Positions 38,539 to 47,554 of a stretch of DNA of 58,120 nt are shown here, in pieces. The translations under genes were made by a program, and so were the position numbers. How positions within the stretch are numbered: position 1 is the first letter of the stretch; every line of letters begins with the position of its first letter. Source of the stretch: Mycolicibacillus trivialis (GTDB lineage Bacteria > Actinomycetota > Actinomycetes > Mycobacteriales > Mycobacteriaceae); NCBI RefSeq assembly GCF_002102395.1, contig NZ_LQPZ01000027.1, positions 1-58,120 on the forward strand, in the 5' to 3' direction. The notes below the pieces were generated by a model. The model was not told where the DNA came from. It saw nothing but the letters and a program-made list of their open reading frames with translations, and searched no databases.

Positions 38539-39150
38539 GTGCCGCCCGGCGAACTGAGCACCAAGGGCCGTCAAACCCGAACCGCTATCGAACAGGCCGC
38601 CCGGAAGCTTTTCGCCGAGAGCGGATTCCACGGCACCACCCTGGCCGACATCACCGCGGCAGCCGGCCGCTCCCCGGCCGTGTTCTACCGGTACTTCACC
38701 GACAAGGAAGACCTGCTCGCCGCCCTGGCCCACTCCTTTCTGCACGACGTGGTGGCCCCCTCCGGGCTGAACCTGCGACTGCCGGAATCACCCCAGGACA
38801 CCGAGTTCTTCACCTCGGTGGTCGCCGCCTACTGGAACATGTTCAAACAGAACATCGGGATCATGATCGCGGTGTCGCAACTGGCCGCCACCCAGCAGCG
38901 TTTCGCGCAGGTGCAGAACGAGTTCCGCCACTTCGGCATGGACATCGTCGCCGCCTCGGTGCGCCACGCCCAGCAGCAGGGCTACGCCGCGGGCCTGGTA
39001 CCCGAACACGTCGCCGCAGCCATCGCGCTGCTCTTCGAGAACTTCACCACCGTGTTCGTCGGCGACTCCGGACTGGGTTTGGAGATCACCGACACCGAGG
39101 CGGTCACCACCTTGGCCACCATCTGGAAGAGGACCCTGTACGGCTTCTAG
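38539..39150 (+). CDS. TetR-family regulator within the catabolic cassette
   Basis: A 203-residue TetR regulator. The DNA-binding domain runs QTRTAIEQAARKLFAESGFHGTT, LADITAAAGRSPAVFYRYF and TDKEDLLAALAHSF. The C-terminal part has a hydrophobic helix set (YWNMFKQNIGIMIAVSQLAA) suited to an acyl-CoA or hydrophobic ligand. The GTG start at 38539 has GGAAG 8 bases upstream, 5 bases after the lyase stop. It is co-directional and embedded in the operon, so it would be expressed with its targets. It probably represses the promoter at 34042-34069. Confidence 0.9.
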   Translation: MPPGELSTKGRQTRTAIEQAARKLFAESGFHGTTLADITAAAGRSPAVFYRYFTDKEDLLAALAHSFLHDVVAPSGLNLRLPESPQDTEFFTSVVAAYWNMFKQNIGIMIAVSQLAATQQRFAQVQNEFRHFGMDIVAASVRHAQQQGYAAGLVPEHVAAAIALLFENFTTVFVGDSGLGLEITDTEAVTTLATIWKRTLYGF

Positions 39151-39179
39151 CCGGCGCAGTCGACGAAAGGAATCCCGCC

Positions 39180-40436
39180 GTGGACTTCACCCTGCCCGAC
39201 CACCTGCCCGGGCTGCTCGCCGAAATGGACGCCTTCATCGAGGCCGAGATCGCCCCACTGCAGGCCGAGAACATGCAGTACTTCGACGAGCGCCGCGAGT
39301 TCGCCCGCACCGACGTCGACAACGGAGGGATCCCGGCGCGGGAGTGGGAAGACCTGCTCGATGAGATGCGTCGCCGCGCCGACGCGGCCGGCTGGCTGCG
39401 CTACTCGCTGCCCGCCTCGGTCGGGGGGCGCGACGGCAGCAACCTGGACATGGCGGTCATCCGGGAACACCTGGCGCACAAGGGCTTGGGGCTGCACAAC
39501 GATCTGCAGGACGAATCCTCCATCGTCGGCAACTTCCCGCAGGTGATCATGATGGAGCGGTTCGGCACCGACGCGCAGCGCCGCGAGTTCTCCGAGGCGC
39601 TGATCACCGGGGAGCGGTCGATGGCGTTCGGGCTCTCCGAACCCGGCCACGGCTCGGACGCCACCTGGCTGGAGACCCGCGCCGAGCGCACCGGTTCGGG
39701 CGACGACGCGGGCTGGGTGATCAACGGCACCAAGCGGTGGAACACCGGCGTGCACCGCGCCAGCCACGACCTGATCTTCGCCCGCACCTCCGGTGAGCCG
39801 GGCTCGGCCACCGGCATCACCGCGTTCCTGGTTCCCACCGACACACCCGGATTCAGCGTGCCGTTCTACTGGTGGACGTTCAACATGCCCAGCGACCACG
39901 GCGAGGTCGAACTGCGCGACGTCACCGTCGGCGCCGACGCGGTGCTCGGCGAGGTCGACCACGGCCTGGAGGTCGCCCAGACCTTCCTGCACGAGAACCG
40001 GATCCGGCAGGCCGCATCCAGCCTGGGCGCGGCCCAGTACTGCATCGACCGGGCCGCCGACTACGCCCGCGAACGGGTCGTGTTCGGCAAGCCACTGGCG
40101 GTCAACCAGGCGGTCCAGTGGCCTCTTGCCGAACTGCACACCGAAGCGCAGATGGTGCGACTGCTGGTCTACTACGCCGCCTGGCACCTGGACCACGACC
40201 ACCACCTCGAGGTCTCCGACAAGGTGTCGATGGCCAACTACCGCGCCAACCGCCTGGTCTGCAACGCCGCCGACCAGGCCATGCAGACCTTCGGCGGGCT
40301 GGGCTACAGCCGCCACGAGCCCTTCGAGCACATCTACCGCCACCACCGCCGCTACCGGATCACCGAGGGCGCCGAGGAGATCCAGATCCGGCGGGTGGCG
40401 CAGCGCCTGTTCGGCTTCGGCCGGTCCCGCCGATGA
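39180..40436 (+). CDS. Acyl-CoA dehydrogenase
   Basis: A 418-residue acyl-CoA dehydrogenase. Blocks in order are LPASVGGRDGSNLDMAVIRE, MAFGLSEPGHGSDATWLET, WVINGTKRWNTGVHRASHDLIF and the C-terminal QTFGGLGYSRHEPFEHIY then ITEGAEEIQIRRVAQRLFGF. It removes two hydrogens from a CoA ester using FAD. The GTG start at 39180 has GAAAGGA upstream and is 29 bases after the TetR gene. Its stop overlaps the APH-like gene by 4 bases; this dehydrogenase plus phosphotransferase pairing is common in actinobacterial and human (ACAD10/11-like) systems acting on 4-hydroxyacyl-CoAs. Confidence 0.93.
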   Translation: MDFTLPDHLPGLLAEMDAFIEAEIAPLQAENMQYFDERREFARTDVDNGGIPAREWEDLLDEMRRRADAAGWLRYSLPASVGGRDGSNLDMAVIREHLAHKGLGLHNDLQDESSIVGNFPQVIMMERFGTDAQRREFSEALITGERSMAFGLSEPGHGSDATWLETRAERTGSGDDAGWVINGTKRWNTGVHRASHDLIFARTSGEPGSATGITAFLVPTDTPGFSVPFYWWTFNMPSDHGEVELRDVTVGADAVLGEVDHGLEVAQTFLHENRIRQAASSLGAAQYCIDRAADYARERVVFGKPLAVNQAVQWPLAELHTEAQMVRLLVYYAAWHLDHDHHLEVSDKVSMANYRANRLVCNAADQAMQTFGGLGYSRHEPFEHIYRHHRRYRITEGAEEIQIRRVAQRLFGFGRSRR

Positions 40437-41416
40437 GCGCAGGCGACCGGCTGGCGGCCGCGCTGCCCGAAGTGCTCGAGCCGACGCTGGGCGCAGCCCG
40501 GATCGAGGACCTCCGGTTGCTGTCCGGCGGCGCCAGCCGCACCACCTGGTCGTTCGACGCGGTGACCGGCGCCGGCCGCCGCGCGCTGATCCTGCGCATC
40601 GGGCCGGCCGAGGAACACCACGCCAGCATGGCCGCCGAGGCCCGCGCCCAATCGGCCGCGGCGGCGGCCGGCGCCCCGGTGCCCACGGTCCTGGTCGCCG
40701 ACAACTCCACCGCCGCGCTGGGCAACCCGTTCCTGGTCTGCGACGCCATCGCCGGGGAGACCATCGTGCGGCGGATCTTCCGCCGCCTCGACGCTCCCGA
40801 CACGGCCGCCGACCGGTCGGCCCTGCTCACCCAGTGCGCCGAGGCGCTGGCCGCCATCCACCGCGCCGACCCCGCGGCTGCGGGCGGTGAGCAACAGGAT
40901 CAGTTGGCGTTGTGGCGCGACCAACTCGACGCGATGGGCGACACCACCGCCACCTTCGAGTGGGCATTTCGGCGGCTGGCCGCCCGCCGTCCCGCCGACG
41001 TGCCGCCGGTGCTGGTGCACGGCGACTTCCGAATGGGCAACCTGATCGTCGACGACACCGGTCTGGCCGCCGTGCTGGACTGGGAGCTGACCCACCTGGG
41101 TGACCCCACCGAGGACCTGGCCTGGTTCTGCATCCGGGCGTGGCGGTTCGGCGCCCCGGCCGCCGCCGGCGGGCTGGGCGACATCGAGGACTTCCTACGC
41201 GCCTACGAGACTGCCGCCGGGGTCAGCGTCGAGCGGTCCCGGTTCCGCTGGTGGCTGGTGCTGGCGACGCTGCGCTGGGGGGTGATCTGCCGCTACCAGG
41301 CCCACCGTCACCTGACCGGGATCGCCCGGTCGGTGGAGTTGGCCGCGGTGGGACGCCGGGTCGCCGAGACCGAATGGGACCTGCTCGACCTGCTCGACGG
41401 GGAGGATCAACGATGA
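40433..41416 (+). CDS. APH-like phosphotransferase paired with acyl-CoA dehydrogenase
   Basis: A 327-residue protein kinase-like fold enzyme of the aminoglycoside phosphotransferase family. The catalytic loop is VLVHGDFRMGNLIVDD and the metal site LDWELTHLGDPTEDLAWF. LRLLSGGASRTTWSF and ALILRIGP are the N-lobe nucleotide-binding parts. Antibiotic resistance is unlikely; members next to acyl-CoA dehydrogenases resemble the ACAD10/ACAD11 kinase domain, which phosphorylates 4-hydroxyacyl-CoAs to allow dehydration. ATG 40433 overlaps the dehydrogenase stop. The stop overlaps the DUF6285 gene by 4 bases. Confidence 0.88.
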   Translation: MSAGDRLAAALPEVLEPTLGAARIEDLRLLSGGASRTTWSFDAVTGAGRRALILRIGPAEEHHASMAAEARAQSAAAAAGAPVPTVLVADNSTAALGNPFLVCDAIAGETIVRRIFRRLDAPDTAADRSALLTQCAEALAAIHRADPAAAGGEQQDQLALWRDQLDAMGDTTATFEWAFRRLAARRPADVPPVLVHGDFRMGNLIVDDTGLAAVLDWELTHLGDPTEDLAWFCIRAWRFGAPAAAGGLGDIEDFLRAYETAAGVSVERSRFRWWLVLATLRWGVICRYQAHRHLTGIARSVELAAVGRRVAETEWDLLDLLDGEDQR

Positions 41417-41769
41417 GCGCCGAACTCTACGGCCGGCCCACCGCGGCCGAACTGGTAGCCGCCACCGCCGAATTCCTCGACACCCTGGTGACGTCCGAGG
41501 AGACCGGCGGCGCGACGCGCTTCCAGGCCCGGGTGGCCGCCAACGCACTGCGGATCGTGCAGCGCGAACTCGACCACGGTGAGGCCGGCGCCGCCCGTGC
41601 CCACGCCGCGCTTGCCGCCCTCGGCTACCCCGACGAGGCCACGCTGGCCGCCGCGATCCGGGCCGGTGATCTCGACGGCCGCGACGGCGAGGTCGCCGCC
41701 TGCCTGCGCGCGCTGGTCACCGAACGGCTGGCGGTCGCCCACCCCGGCTACGACCGGACCTCGCCGTAG
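41413..41769 (+). CDS. DUF6285-like small protein, last gene of the cassette
   Basis: A 118-residue soluble protein: RPTAAELVAATAEFLDTLV at the N-terminus, then ATRFQARVAANALRIVQREL and CLRALVTERLAVAHPGY. This resembles the DUF6285 proteins that accompany APH-like/acyl-CoA dehydrogenase pairs. The function is unknown; it may be an accessory subunit of the phosphotransferase. ATG 41413 overlaps the upstream stop as ATGA. The cassette ends here; the receiver-protein gene begins 65 bases later under its own promoter. Confidence 0.72.
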   Translation: MSAELYGRPTAAELVAATAEFLDTLVTSEETGGATRFQARVAANALRIVQRELDHGEAGAARAHAALAALGYPDEATLAAAIRAGDLDGRDGEVAACLRALVTERLAVAHPGYDRTSP

Positions 41770-41821
41770 CGCTCGCACCGTCCCGGCCGCCGATTGCGCC
41801 GAATCCTGCCCCGCCGCGCAG

Positions 41822-41827
41822 TAGCAT
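41822..41827 (+). promoter_or_regulatory. Candidate -10 for a leaderless receiver-protein transcript
   Basis: TAGCAT ends 7 bases before GTG 41835 and there is no ribosome site in the gap, so the transcript would begin on the start codon. Confidence 0.45.
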
Positions 41828-41834
41828 CGGCATC

Positions 41835-42242
41835 GTGTCCCCCTCCGATCCGCTGCGGATCCTGGTGTACAGCGACGACGCCGCCACCCGCGCGCAGGTG
41901 CTGTCCGCGCTGGGCGACCGGCTGCACCCGGATCTGCCGCCGCTGAGCTATCTGGAGGTCGCGACCGCACCGGTCGTCGTCCGCGAGGTCGACGCGGGCG
42001 GGATCGACCTGGTCATCCTCGACGGCGAGGCCACCCCGGCGGGCGGGATGGGCGTCGCCAAGCAACTCAAGGACGAGGTCGACCCGTGCCCGCCGGTGCT
42101 GTTGCTCACCGGCAGGCCCGACGATGCCTGGCTGGCCAAATGGTCGCGCGCCGAAGTGGCGCTGCCACACCCGATCGACCCGATCCTGCTGGGCCGCACC
42201 GTGCTGTCGATGCTGCGCACCGAGTCGAGCCCGACCGGCTGA
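41835..42242 (+). CDS. Lone response-regulator receiver domain protein (Rv3143-like)
   Basis: A 135-residue protein with only a CheY-like receiver domain and no output domain. The acidic pocket S13-D14-D15 and the phosphoacceptor D63 (LVILDGEATPAGG) are present, and T92 (LLLTG) is in place. The invariant lysine of beta-5 is replaced by His112 (ALPHPID), so phosphorylation signalling may be altered. M. tuberculosis Rv3143 occupies the same place before the nuo operon, with one PPE gene between. No histidine kinase is adjacent. The link to complex I is by position only. Confidence 0.83.
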   Translation: MSPSDPLRILVYSDDAATRAQVLSALGDRLHPDLPPLSYLEVATAPVVVREVDAGGIDLVILDGEATPAGGMGVAKQLKDEVDPCPPVLLLTGRPDDAWLAKWSRAEVALPHPIDPILLGRTVLSMLRTESSPTG

Positions 42243-42294
42243 GTCCGCGGCGCGCCGTCTGCCCGGAAACAATCGTGGCCACCCGACGACGTGG

Positions 42295-42316
42295 CTAGGC
42301 TGTGGCCTAGTTCACA
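42295..42316. promoter_or_regulatory. CRP-like site and overlapping inverted repeat upstream of nuoA
   Basis: TGTGGCCTAGTTCACA (42301-42316) matches TGTGA-N6-TCACA at 9 of 10 positions. CTAGGC (42295-42300) and GCCTAG (42305-42310) form a second perfect inverted repeat overlapping it. The site is centred about 95 bases before the nuoA ATG and roughly 54 bases before the +1 expected from TAGGCT at 42351-42356. A CRP/FNR-type regulator (Rv3676-like in mycobacteria) is the natural binder. Confidence 0.5.
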
Positions 42317-42402
42317 GTTGGATCCGAGCATGGGGCAGCCCACACCACCCTAGGCTCGGGGAAAGCCCACACACGGACGCCGTGAGGAGGTGCTGCTGCG
42401 GC

Positions 42403-42780
42403 ATGACCCTCTACACCCCCATTCTGGCTCTCGGTGCCCTGGCGGCCGCTTTCGCGGTGGTATCGGTGGTCGCGGCCAGAGTGGTGGGGCCCTCCCGCTA
42501 CAACCGCGCGAAACTCGAAGCCTACGAATGCGGCATCGAACCGACCGACCAGCCGGTGAGCGGCCCGCACGCCGCCGCCGGGCAGCGGTTCCCGATCAAG
42601 TACTACCTGACCGCGATGCTGTTCATCGTCTTCGACATCGAGATCGTCTTCCTCTACCCGTGGGCGGTCGCCTATGACCGCCTGGGGGTGTTCGCCCTCG
42701 CCGAGATGGGGCTGTTCGTCACGGTCGTCCTCGTCGCCTACGCCTACGTCTGGCGCAGGGGCGGTCTGAGCTGGGATTAA
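42403..42780 (+). CDS. nuoA: NADH-quinone oxidoreductase subunit A
   Basis: A 125-residue membrane subunit of complex I with three transmembrane helices. The signature [35 protein letters not shown] and the end [10 protein letters not shown] match M. tuberculosis NuoA closely. ATG 42403 is chosen by homology; GAGGAGG lies 12 bases upstream, a long spacing. It opens the 14-gene operon. nuoB follows after 11 bases. Confidence 0.97.
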   Translation: MTLYTPILALGALAAAFAVVSVVAARVVGPSRYNRAKLEAYECGIEPTDQPVSGPHAAAGQRFPIKYYLTAMLFIVFDIEIVFLYPWAVAYDRLGVFALAEMGLFVTVVLVAYAYVWRRGGLSWD

Positions 42781-42791
42781 GGAGGTCGCAC

Positions 42792-43346
42792 ATGGGCATC
42801 GAAGAGCAACTGCCCAGCGGTCTGCTGCTGTCCACCGTGGAGTCCCTGGCCGGGTACTTCCGCAAGGGCTCACTGTGGCCGGCGACGTTCGGGCTGGCGT
42901 GCTGCGCGATCGAGATGATGTCAACGATGGCACCCGATTACGACCTCTCCCGGTTCGGGATGGAGGTCTTCCGCGCATCACCGCGCCAGGCCGACCTGAT
43001 GATCGTGGCGGGCCGGGTCAGCCAGAAGATGGCGCCGGTGCTGCGCCAGATCTACGACCAGATGGTCGAACCCAAATGGGTGCTGTCGATGGGGGTGTGC
43101 GCCTCCTCCGGAGGCATGTTCAACAACTACGCGATCGTGCAGGGCGTCGACCACGTCGTCCCCGTCGACATCTACCTGCCCGGCTGCCCGCCCCGTCCGG
43201 AGATGCTGATGTACGCGATCCTCAAGCTGCACGAGAAGATTCAGGAGATGCCGCTCGGGGTCAACCGCGAACGGGCGATCAGCGAAACCGAAGCCGCCGC
43301 GCTCGCCGCGCCGTCCACCTGGCAGATGAAGGGGCTGCTGCGGTGA
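42792..43346 (+). CDS. nuoB: NADH-quinone oxidoreductase subunit B
   Basis: A 184-residue peripheral subunit holding cluster N2, the last Fe-S centre before menaquinone. The tandem cysteines ACCAIEM and the motifs [13 protein letters not shown] and [16 protein letters not shown] supply the ligands. The length equals M. tuberculosis NuoB. GGAGG precedes ATG 42792. The stop overlaps the nuoC GTG by 4 bases. Confidence 0.98.
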   Translation: MGIEEQLPSGLLLSTVESLAGYFRKGSLWPATFGLACCAIEMMSTMAPDYDLSRFGMEVFRASPRQADLMIVAGRVSQKMAPVLRQIYDQMVEPKWVLSMGVCASSGGMFNNYAIVQGVDHVVPVDIYLPGCPPRPEMLMYAILKLHEKIQEMPLGVNRERAISETEAAALAAPSTWQMKGLLR

Positions 43347-44050
43347 GCGACCACGACGAGAACCCGACCACCGGATACAGCCCCGAGGCCGGCGAGGTGA
43401 TCGGGGTGCGCCGCGGCATGTTCGGCGCCGCCGGCAGCCCGGACACCTCCGGCTACGGCGGTCTGGTGCGCGAGATCGCCTTCCCCGGCCGCAGCCAGCG
43501 GCCCTACGGCGGCTACTTCGACGCCGTGGTCGATTCCCTCACCGAGGCCCTGCAGCGCGAGGACATCCACGTCGACGACGCCGTGGAGAACGTCGTCGTC
43601 CACCACGACGAGCTGACCCTCTACATCATGCGCGACCGGTTGCCCACGGTGGCCCGGCTGCTGCGCGACGACCCGGATCTGCGTTTCGAGTTGAGCCTGG
43701 GGGTCAGCGGCGTGCACTACCCCGAGGACACCGGCCGGGAGCTGCACGCGGTGTACCCGCTGCGCTCGATCACCCACAACCGCAGAATCCGCCTGGAAGT
43801 CGCTGCGCCGGATGCCGATCCGCATATCCCGTCACTGTTCTCCATCTACCCGACCACCGACTGGCACGAGCGGGAGACCTACGACTTCTTCGGCATCGTC
43901 TTCGACGGCCACCCGGCCCTGACCCGCATCGCGATGCCCGACGACTGGCACGGCCACCCGCAGCGCAAGGACTACCCGCTCGGCGGCATCCCGGTGGAGT
44001 ACAAAGGCGCCACCATCCCGCCTCCCGACGAGCGGAGGGCCTACACCTGA
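43343..44050 (+). CDS. nuoC: NADH-quinone oxidoreductase subunit C
   Basis: A 235-residue 30-kDa subunit of the peripheral arm. The C-terminal half has the family signature [22 protein letters not shown] and [18 protein letters not shown]. The N-terminal 60 residues are an actinobacterial extension. The GTG start 43343 overlaps nuoB as GTGA, and the stop overlaps the nuoD ATG by one base. It is separate from nuoD, unlike the fused NuoCD of E. coli. Confidence 0.97.
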   Translation: MSDHDENPTTGYSPEAGEVIGVRRGMFGAAGSPDTSGYGGLVREIAFPGRSQRPYGGYFDAVVDSLTEALQREDIHVDDAVENVVVHHDELTLYIMRDRLPTVARLLRDDPDLRFELSLGVSGVHYPEDTGRELHAVYPLRSITHNRRIRLEVAAPDADPHIPSLFSIYPTTDWHERETYDFFGIVFDGHPALTRIAMPDDWHGHPQRKDYPLGGIPVEYKGATIPPPDERRAYT

Positions 44051-45369
44051 TGACCGCCTCCACCACACCGGACGGCCGCCGGGAGACCGTCCTCAACCTC
44101 GGCGGACAGGACTGGAACGACATCGTCGACGCCGCCCACGCCGCCGACCCCGGCGAGCGCATCGTGGTCAACATGGGCCCGCAGCACCCGTCGACGCACG
44201 GGGTGCTGCGGCTGATCCTGGAGCTCGAGGGCGAGACCGTCACGGAGGCTCGGTGCGGTATCGGCTACCTGCACACCGGGATCGAGAAGAACCTGGAGTA
44301 CCGCTACTGGTCGCAGGGGGTCACGTTCGTGACCCGGATGGATTACCTCTCTCCGTTCTTCAACGAGGTCGCGTTCTGCCTGGGCGTGGAGAAACTGCTC
44401 GACATCACCGGCGACATCCCCGAACGCGCCACCGTCATCCGGGTACTGCTGATGGAACTCAACCGGATTTCCTCGCACCTGGTCGCGATCGCCACCGGCG
44501 GCATGGAGCTCGGCGCACTGTCGGCCATGCTCTACGGCTTCCGGGAACGCGAATTGGTGCTCGACATCTTCGAGACGATCACCGGCCTGCGGATGAACCA
44601 CCAGTACGTGCGTCCCGGCGGCGTCGTCGCCGACCTGCCCGACGAGGCGGTCCCGCAGATCCGGGACTTCCTGGACCTGATGCCCAAACGGCTCGCCGAC
44701 ATCGAGGGGCTGCTCACCGAGAACTACATCTGGAAGGCCCGCACCAAGGGCGTGGGCTATCTGGACCTGACCGGGTGCATGGCGCTGGGCATCACCGGTC
44801 CGGTGTTGCGCTCCACCGGCCTGCCCTACGACCTGCGCCGCACCGAACCCTACTGCGGCTACGAGGATTACGAGTTCGACGTGATCACCGACGACGGCTG
44901 CGACGCCTACGGCCGCTACCTGATCCGCATCGAGGAGATGAAGCAGTCGCTGAAGATCGTCGAACAGTGCCTGGACCGGTTGCGACCCGGGCCGGTCATG
45001 GTCGAGGACCGCAAGATCGCCTGGCCCGCCGACCTCACCGTCGGCCCCGACGGGCTGGGCAACTCCCCAGAGCACATCGGCTGGATCATGGGCCACTCCA
45101 TGGAGGGGCTGATCCACCACTTCAAACGCGTCACCGAGGACCTGTGGGTCCCGCCGGGGCAGGTGTTCGTCTCGGTGGAGTCACCGCGCGGCGAGTTGGG
45201 GGTACACATGGTCAGTGCGGGCGGCACCCGGCCTTACCGGGTGCACTACCGCGATCCGTCGTTCACCAACCTGCAGGCGGTGGCGGCGATGTGCGAAGGC
45301 GGACTGGTCGCCGACGTGATCGCTGCGGTCGCCAGCATCGACCCGGTCATGGGCGGGGTGGACCGATGA
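44050..45369 (+). CDS. nuoD: NADH-quinone oxidoreductase subunit D
   Basis: A 439-residue 49-kDa subunit forming, with NuoB, the quinone-binding cavity. [38 protein letters not shown] and [12 protein letters not shown] are the family motifs, and the C-terminus ends [12 protein letters not shown] as in other complex I. ATG 44050 shares one base with the nuoC stop. The stop overlaps the nuoE start by 4 bases. Confidence 0.98.
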   Translation: MTASTTPDGRRETVLNLGGQDWNDIVDAAHAADPGERIVVNMGPQHPSTHGVLRLILELEGETVTEARCGIGYLHTGIEKNLEYRYWSQGVTFVTRMDYLSPFFNEVAFCLGVEKLLDITGDIPERATVIRVLLMELNRISSHLVAIATGGMELGALSAMLYGFRERELVLDIFETITGLRMNHQYVRPGGVVADLPDEAVPQIRDFLDLMPKRLADIEGLLTENYIWKARTKGVGYLDLTGCMALGITGPVLRSTGLPYDLRRTEPYCGYEDYEFDVITDDGCDAYGRYLIRIEEMKQSLKIVEQCLDRLRPGPVMVEDRKIAWPADLTVGPDGLGNSPEHIGWIMGHSMEGLIHHFKRVTEDLWVPPGQVFVSVESPRGELGVHMVSAGGTRPYRVHYRDPSFTNLQAVAAMCEGGLVADVIAAVASIDPVMGGVDR

Positions 45370-46205
45370 GCGACGCCGCCCAGACCCCGCCGAACAAGAC
45401 CGGCCGCGGCCGGCTCATGCCGCCGACCGCGGGCACCGGCGGCGAGCGGGTCTTCCTGCAACTCGGCCCGCCGCCCGAGGAGCCCAACCAGTTCAACCAC
45501 CCGGGTGCGCCCACGTCCTACCCCGAGGAGGTCCGGGCCCGGCTGGCCGCCGACGCCGAACAGATCATCGCCCGCTATCCGCACCCGAAATCGGCCATCC
45601 TGTCGCTGCTGCACCTGGTGCAGGCCGAGGACAGCTACCTCACCCCCGCCGGGCTGGCCTTCTGCGCCGAGCAGCTCGACCTGACCAACGCGCAGGTCGC
45701 CGCGGTCGCGTCGTTCTACTCGATGTACCGGCGCGCCCCCACCGGGGAGTACCTGGTCGGGGTCTGCACCAACACGCTGTGCGCGGTGATGGGCGGCGAC
45801 GCCATCCTCGACGCCCTCAAGGACCACCTCGGCGTCGACGACGAGGGCACCACCGCCGACGGCGCGATCACCCTGCAGCACGTGGAGTGCAACGCCGCGT
45901 GCGACTACGCACCGGTGATGATGGTCAACTGGGAATTCTTCGACCAGCAGACCCCGGAGTCCGCCCGGCAACTGGTCGACGCGCTGCGCTCCGAGGAGAC
46001 CGTCGTGCCCACCCGCGGCCAGCCGGTCTGCGGGTTCCGGCAGACCTCGCGGTTTCTGGCCGGCTTCCCCGACGAGCGGCCCGACGAGGGGCAGGGCGGG
46101 CCGGGCGCGGCCACCCTGGCCGGCCTGCACGAGGCCCGCAACCGGCTGATGGCGGCGCCGCCGCCGTCGGCGACCGCCACCGAGGACCGCCGATGGCATA
46201 CCTGA
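45366..46205 (+). CDS. nuoE: NADH-quinone oxidoreductase subunit E
   Basis: A 279-residue thioredoxin-fold [2Fe-2S] subunit of the NADH-oxidising module. The cluster ligands are in [12 protein letters not shown] and [36 protein letters not shown] and [21 protein letters not shown] are typical. It is longer than E. coli NuoE (166 aa), with a Pro/Ala-rich N-terminus and a C-terminal tail, as in actinobacteria. The 3' end overlaps nuoF by 13 bases. Confidence 0.96.
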   Translation: MSDAAQTPPNKTGRGRLMPPTAGTGGERVFLQLGPPPEEPNQFNHPGAPTSYPEEVRARLAADAEQIIARYPHPKSAILSLLHLVQAEDSYLTPAGLAFCAEQLDLTNAQVAAVASFYSMYRRAPTGEYLVGVCTNTLCAVMGGDAILDALKDHLGVDDEGTTADGAITLQHVECNAACDYAPVMMVNWEFFDQQTPESARQLVDALRSEETVVPTRGQPVCGFRQTSRFLAGFPDERPDEGQGGPGAATLAGLHEARNRLMAAPPPSATATEDRRWHT

Positions 46206-47554
46206 CCCCGCTGACCCCGGTGCTCAGCGGCCACTGGGACGAACCCGAATCGTGGACGCTGGAGACCTACCTGCGTCACGACGGCTACCGCGGTCTGCGC
46301 GCCGCGCTGGACACCGACCCCGACACCGTCATCGACATCGTGAAACGCTCCGGCCTGCGAGGCCGCGGCGGCGCCGGATTCTCCACCGGCACCAAGTGGT
46401 CGTTCGTGCCGCAGGGCAACGAGGGAGCGGCGGCCAAACCGCACTACCTGCTGGTCAACGCCGACGAATCGGAGCCGGGCACCTGCAAGGACATGCCGCT
46501 GCTGCTGGCCAGCCCGCACACCCTGATCGAGGGCATCGTCATCTGCTGCTACGCGATCCGGGCCAACCGAGCCTTCATCTACGTGCGCGGCGAGGTGCTG
46601 CCGATCCTTCGGCGGCTGCGCGGCGCGGTGGAGGAGGCCTACGCGGCCGGCTATCTGGGCCGCGACATCGGCGGGTCCGGCTTCGACCTGGACGTGGTGG
46701 TGCACGCCGGCGCCGGCGCCTACATCTGCGGTGAGGAGACCGCCCTCATCGACTCGCTGGAAGGCAACCGCGGGCAGCCGCGGCTGCGCCCGCCGTTCCC
46801 GGCCGTCTCCGGTCTCTACGGCTGCCCGACGGTGGTCAACAACGTCGAGTCCATCGCGAGCGTGCCGTCGATCCTGGCCCACGGGGTGGACTGGTTCCGG
46901 TTGATGGGCAGCGAGAAATCCCCCGGTTTCACCCTGTATTCGCTGTCCGGGCACGTCAACCGGCCCGGCCAGTACGAGGCGCCGCTGGGCATCACCCTGC
47001 GCGAGTTGCTGGAGTACGCCGGTGGTGTCCGCAACGGCCACAAGCTGAAGTTCTGGACCCCCGGCGGGTCGTCGACACCGTTGCTGACCGAGGAACACCT
47101 CGACGTTCCGCTGGACTACGAGGGCATGGCCTCGGCCGGGTCGATGCTCGGCACCAAGGCGCTGCAGATCTTCGACGAGACCACCTGTGTGGTGCGGGCC
47201 GCACGTCGCTGGTCGGAGTTCTACAAACACGAGTCCTGCGGCAAGTGCACCCCGTGCCGGGAGGGCACCTACTGGCTGGTGCCGATCTACGAGCGGCTGG
47301 AGACCGGGCGCGGCACCCGCGAGGACCTCGACACCCTGCTCGACATCGCCGATGTGCTGTTCGGGAAGTCGTTCTGCGCGTTGGGTGACGGTGCCGCGAT
47401 GCCGGTGCAGTCCTCGATCCAGTATTTCCGCGACGAGTACATCGCCCACGTCGAGCAGGGTGGCTGTCCGTTCGACCCGAAGGCGAGCATGTTCGTCCCC
47501 CAGACCGGCTCCCGTCCCGACACCGGCTCCCACCCCGAGGGAGGAACCCCGTGA
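46193..47554 (+). CDS. nuoF: NADH-quinone oxidoreductase subunit F
   Basis: A 453-residue NADH-binding subunit with FMN and one [4Fe-4S] cluster. [18 protein letters not shown] is the NADH/FMN glycine loop, [12 protein letters not shown] and [23 protein letters not shown] follow, and the cluster ligands are [12 protein letters not shown] plus the distal CALGDG. ATG 46193 lies 13 bases inside nuoE, and the match to NuoF starts [12 protein letters not shown]. The stop overlaps the nuoG GTG. Confidence 0.98.
   Translation: MAYLTPLTPVLSGHWDEPESWTLETYLRHDGYRGLRAALDTDPDTVIDIVKRSGLRGRGGAGFSTGTKWSFVPQGNEGAAAKPHYLLVNADESEPGTCKDMPLLLASPHTLIEGIVICCYAIRANRAFIYVRGEVLPILRRLRGAVEEAYAAGYLGRDIGGSGFDLDVVVHAGAGAYICGEETALIDSLEGNRGQPRLRPPFPAVSGLYGCPTVVNNVESIASVPSILAHGVDWFRLMGSEKSPGFTLYSLSGHVNRPGQYEAPLGITLRELLEYAGGVRNGHKLKFWTPGGSSTPLLTEEHLDVPLDYEGMASAGSMLGTKALQIFDETTCVVRAARRWSEFYKHESCGKCTPCREGTYWLVPIYERLETGRGTREDLDTLLDIADVLFGKSFCALGDGAAMPVQSSIQYFRDEYIAHVEQGGCPFDPKASMFVPQTGSRPDTGSHPEGGTP

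Noticed and set aside
40433..41416. Aminoglycoside resistance gene
   Set aside because: It has the APH fold but is embedded in an acyl-CoA operon next to an acyl-CoA dehydrogenase, as are the ACAD10/11-type metabolic kinases.
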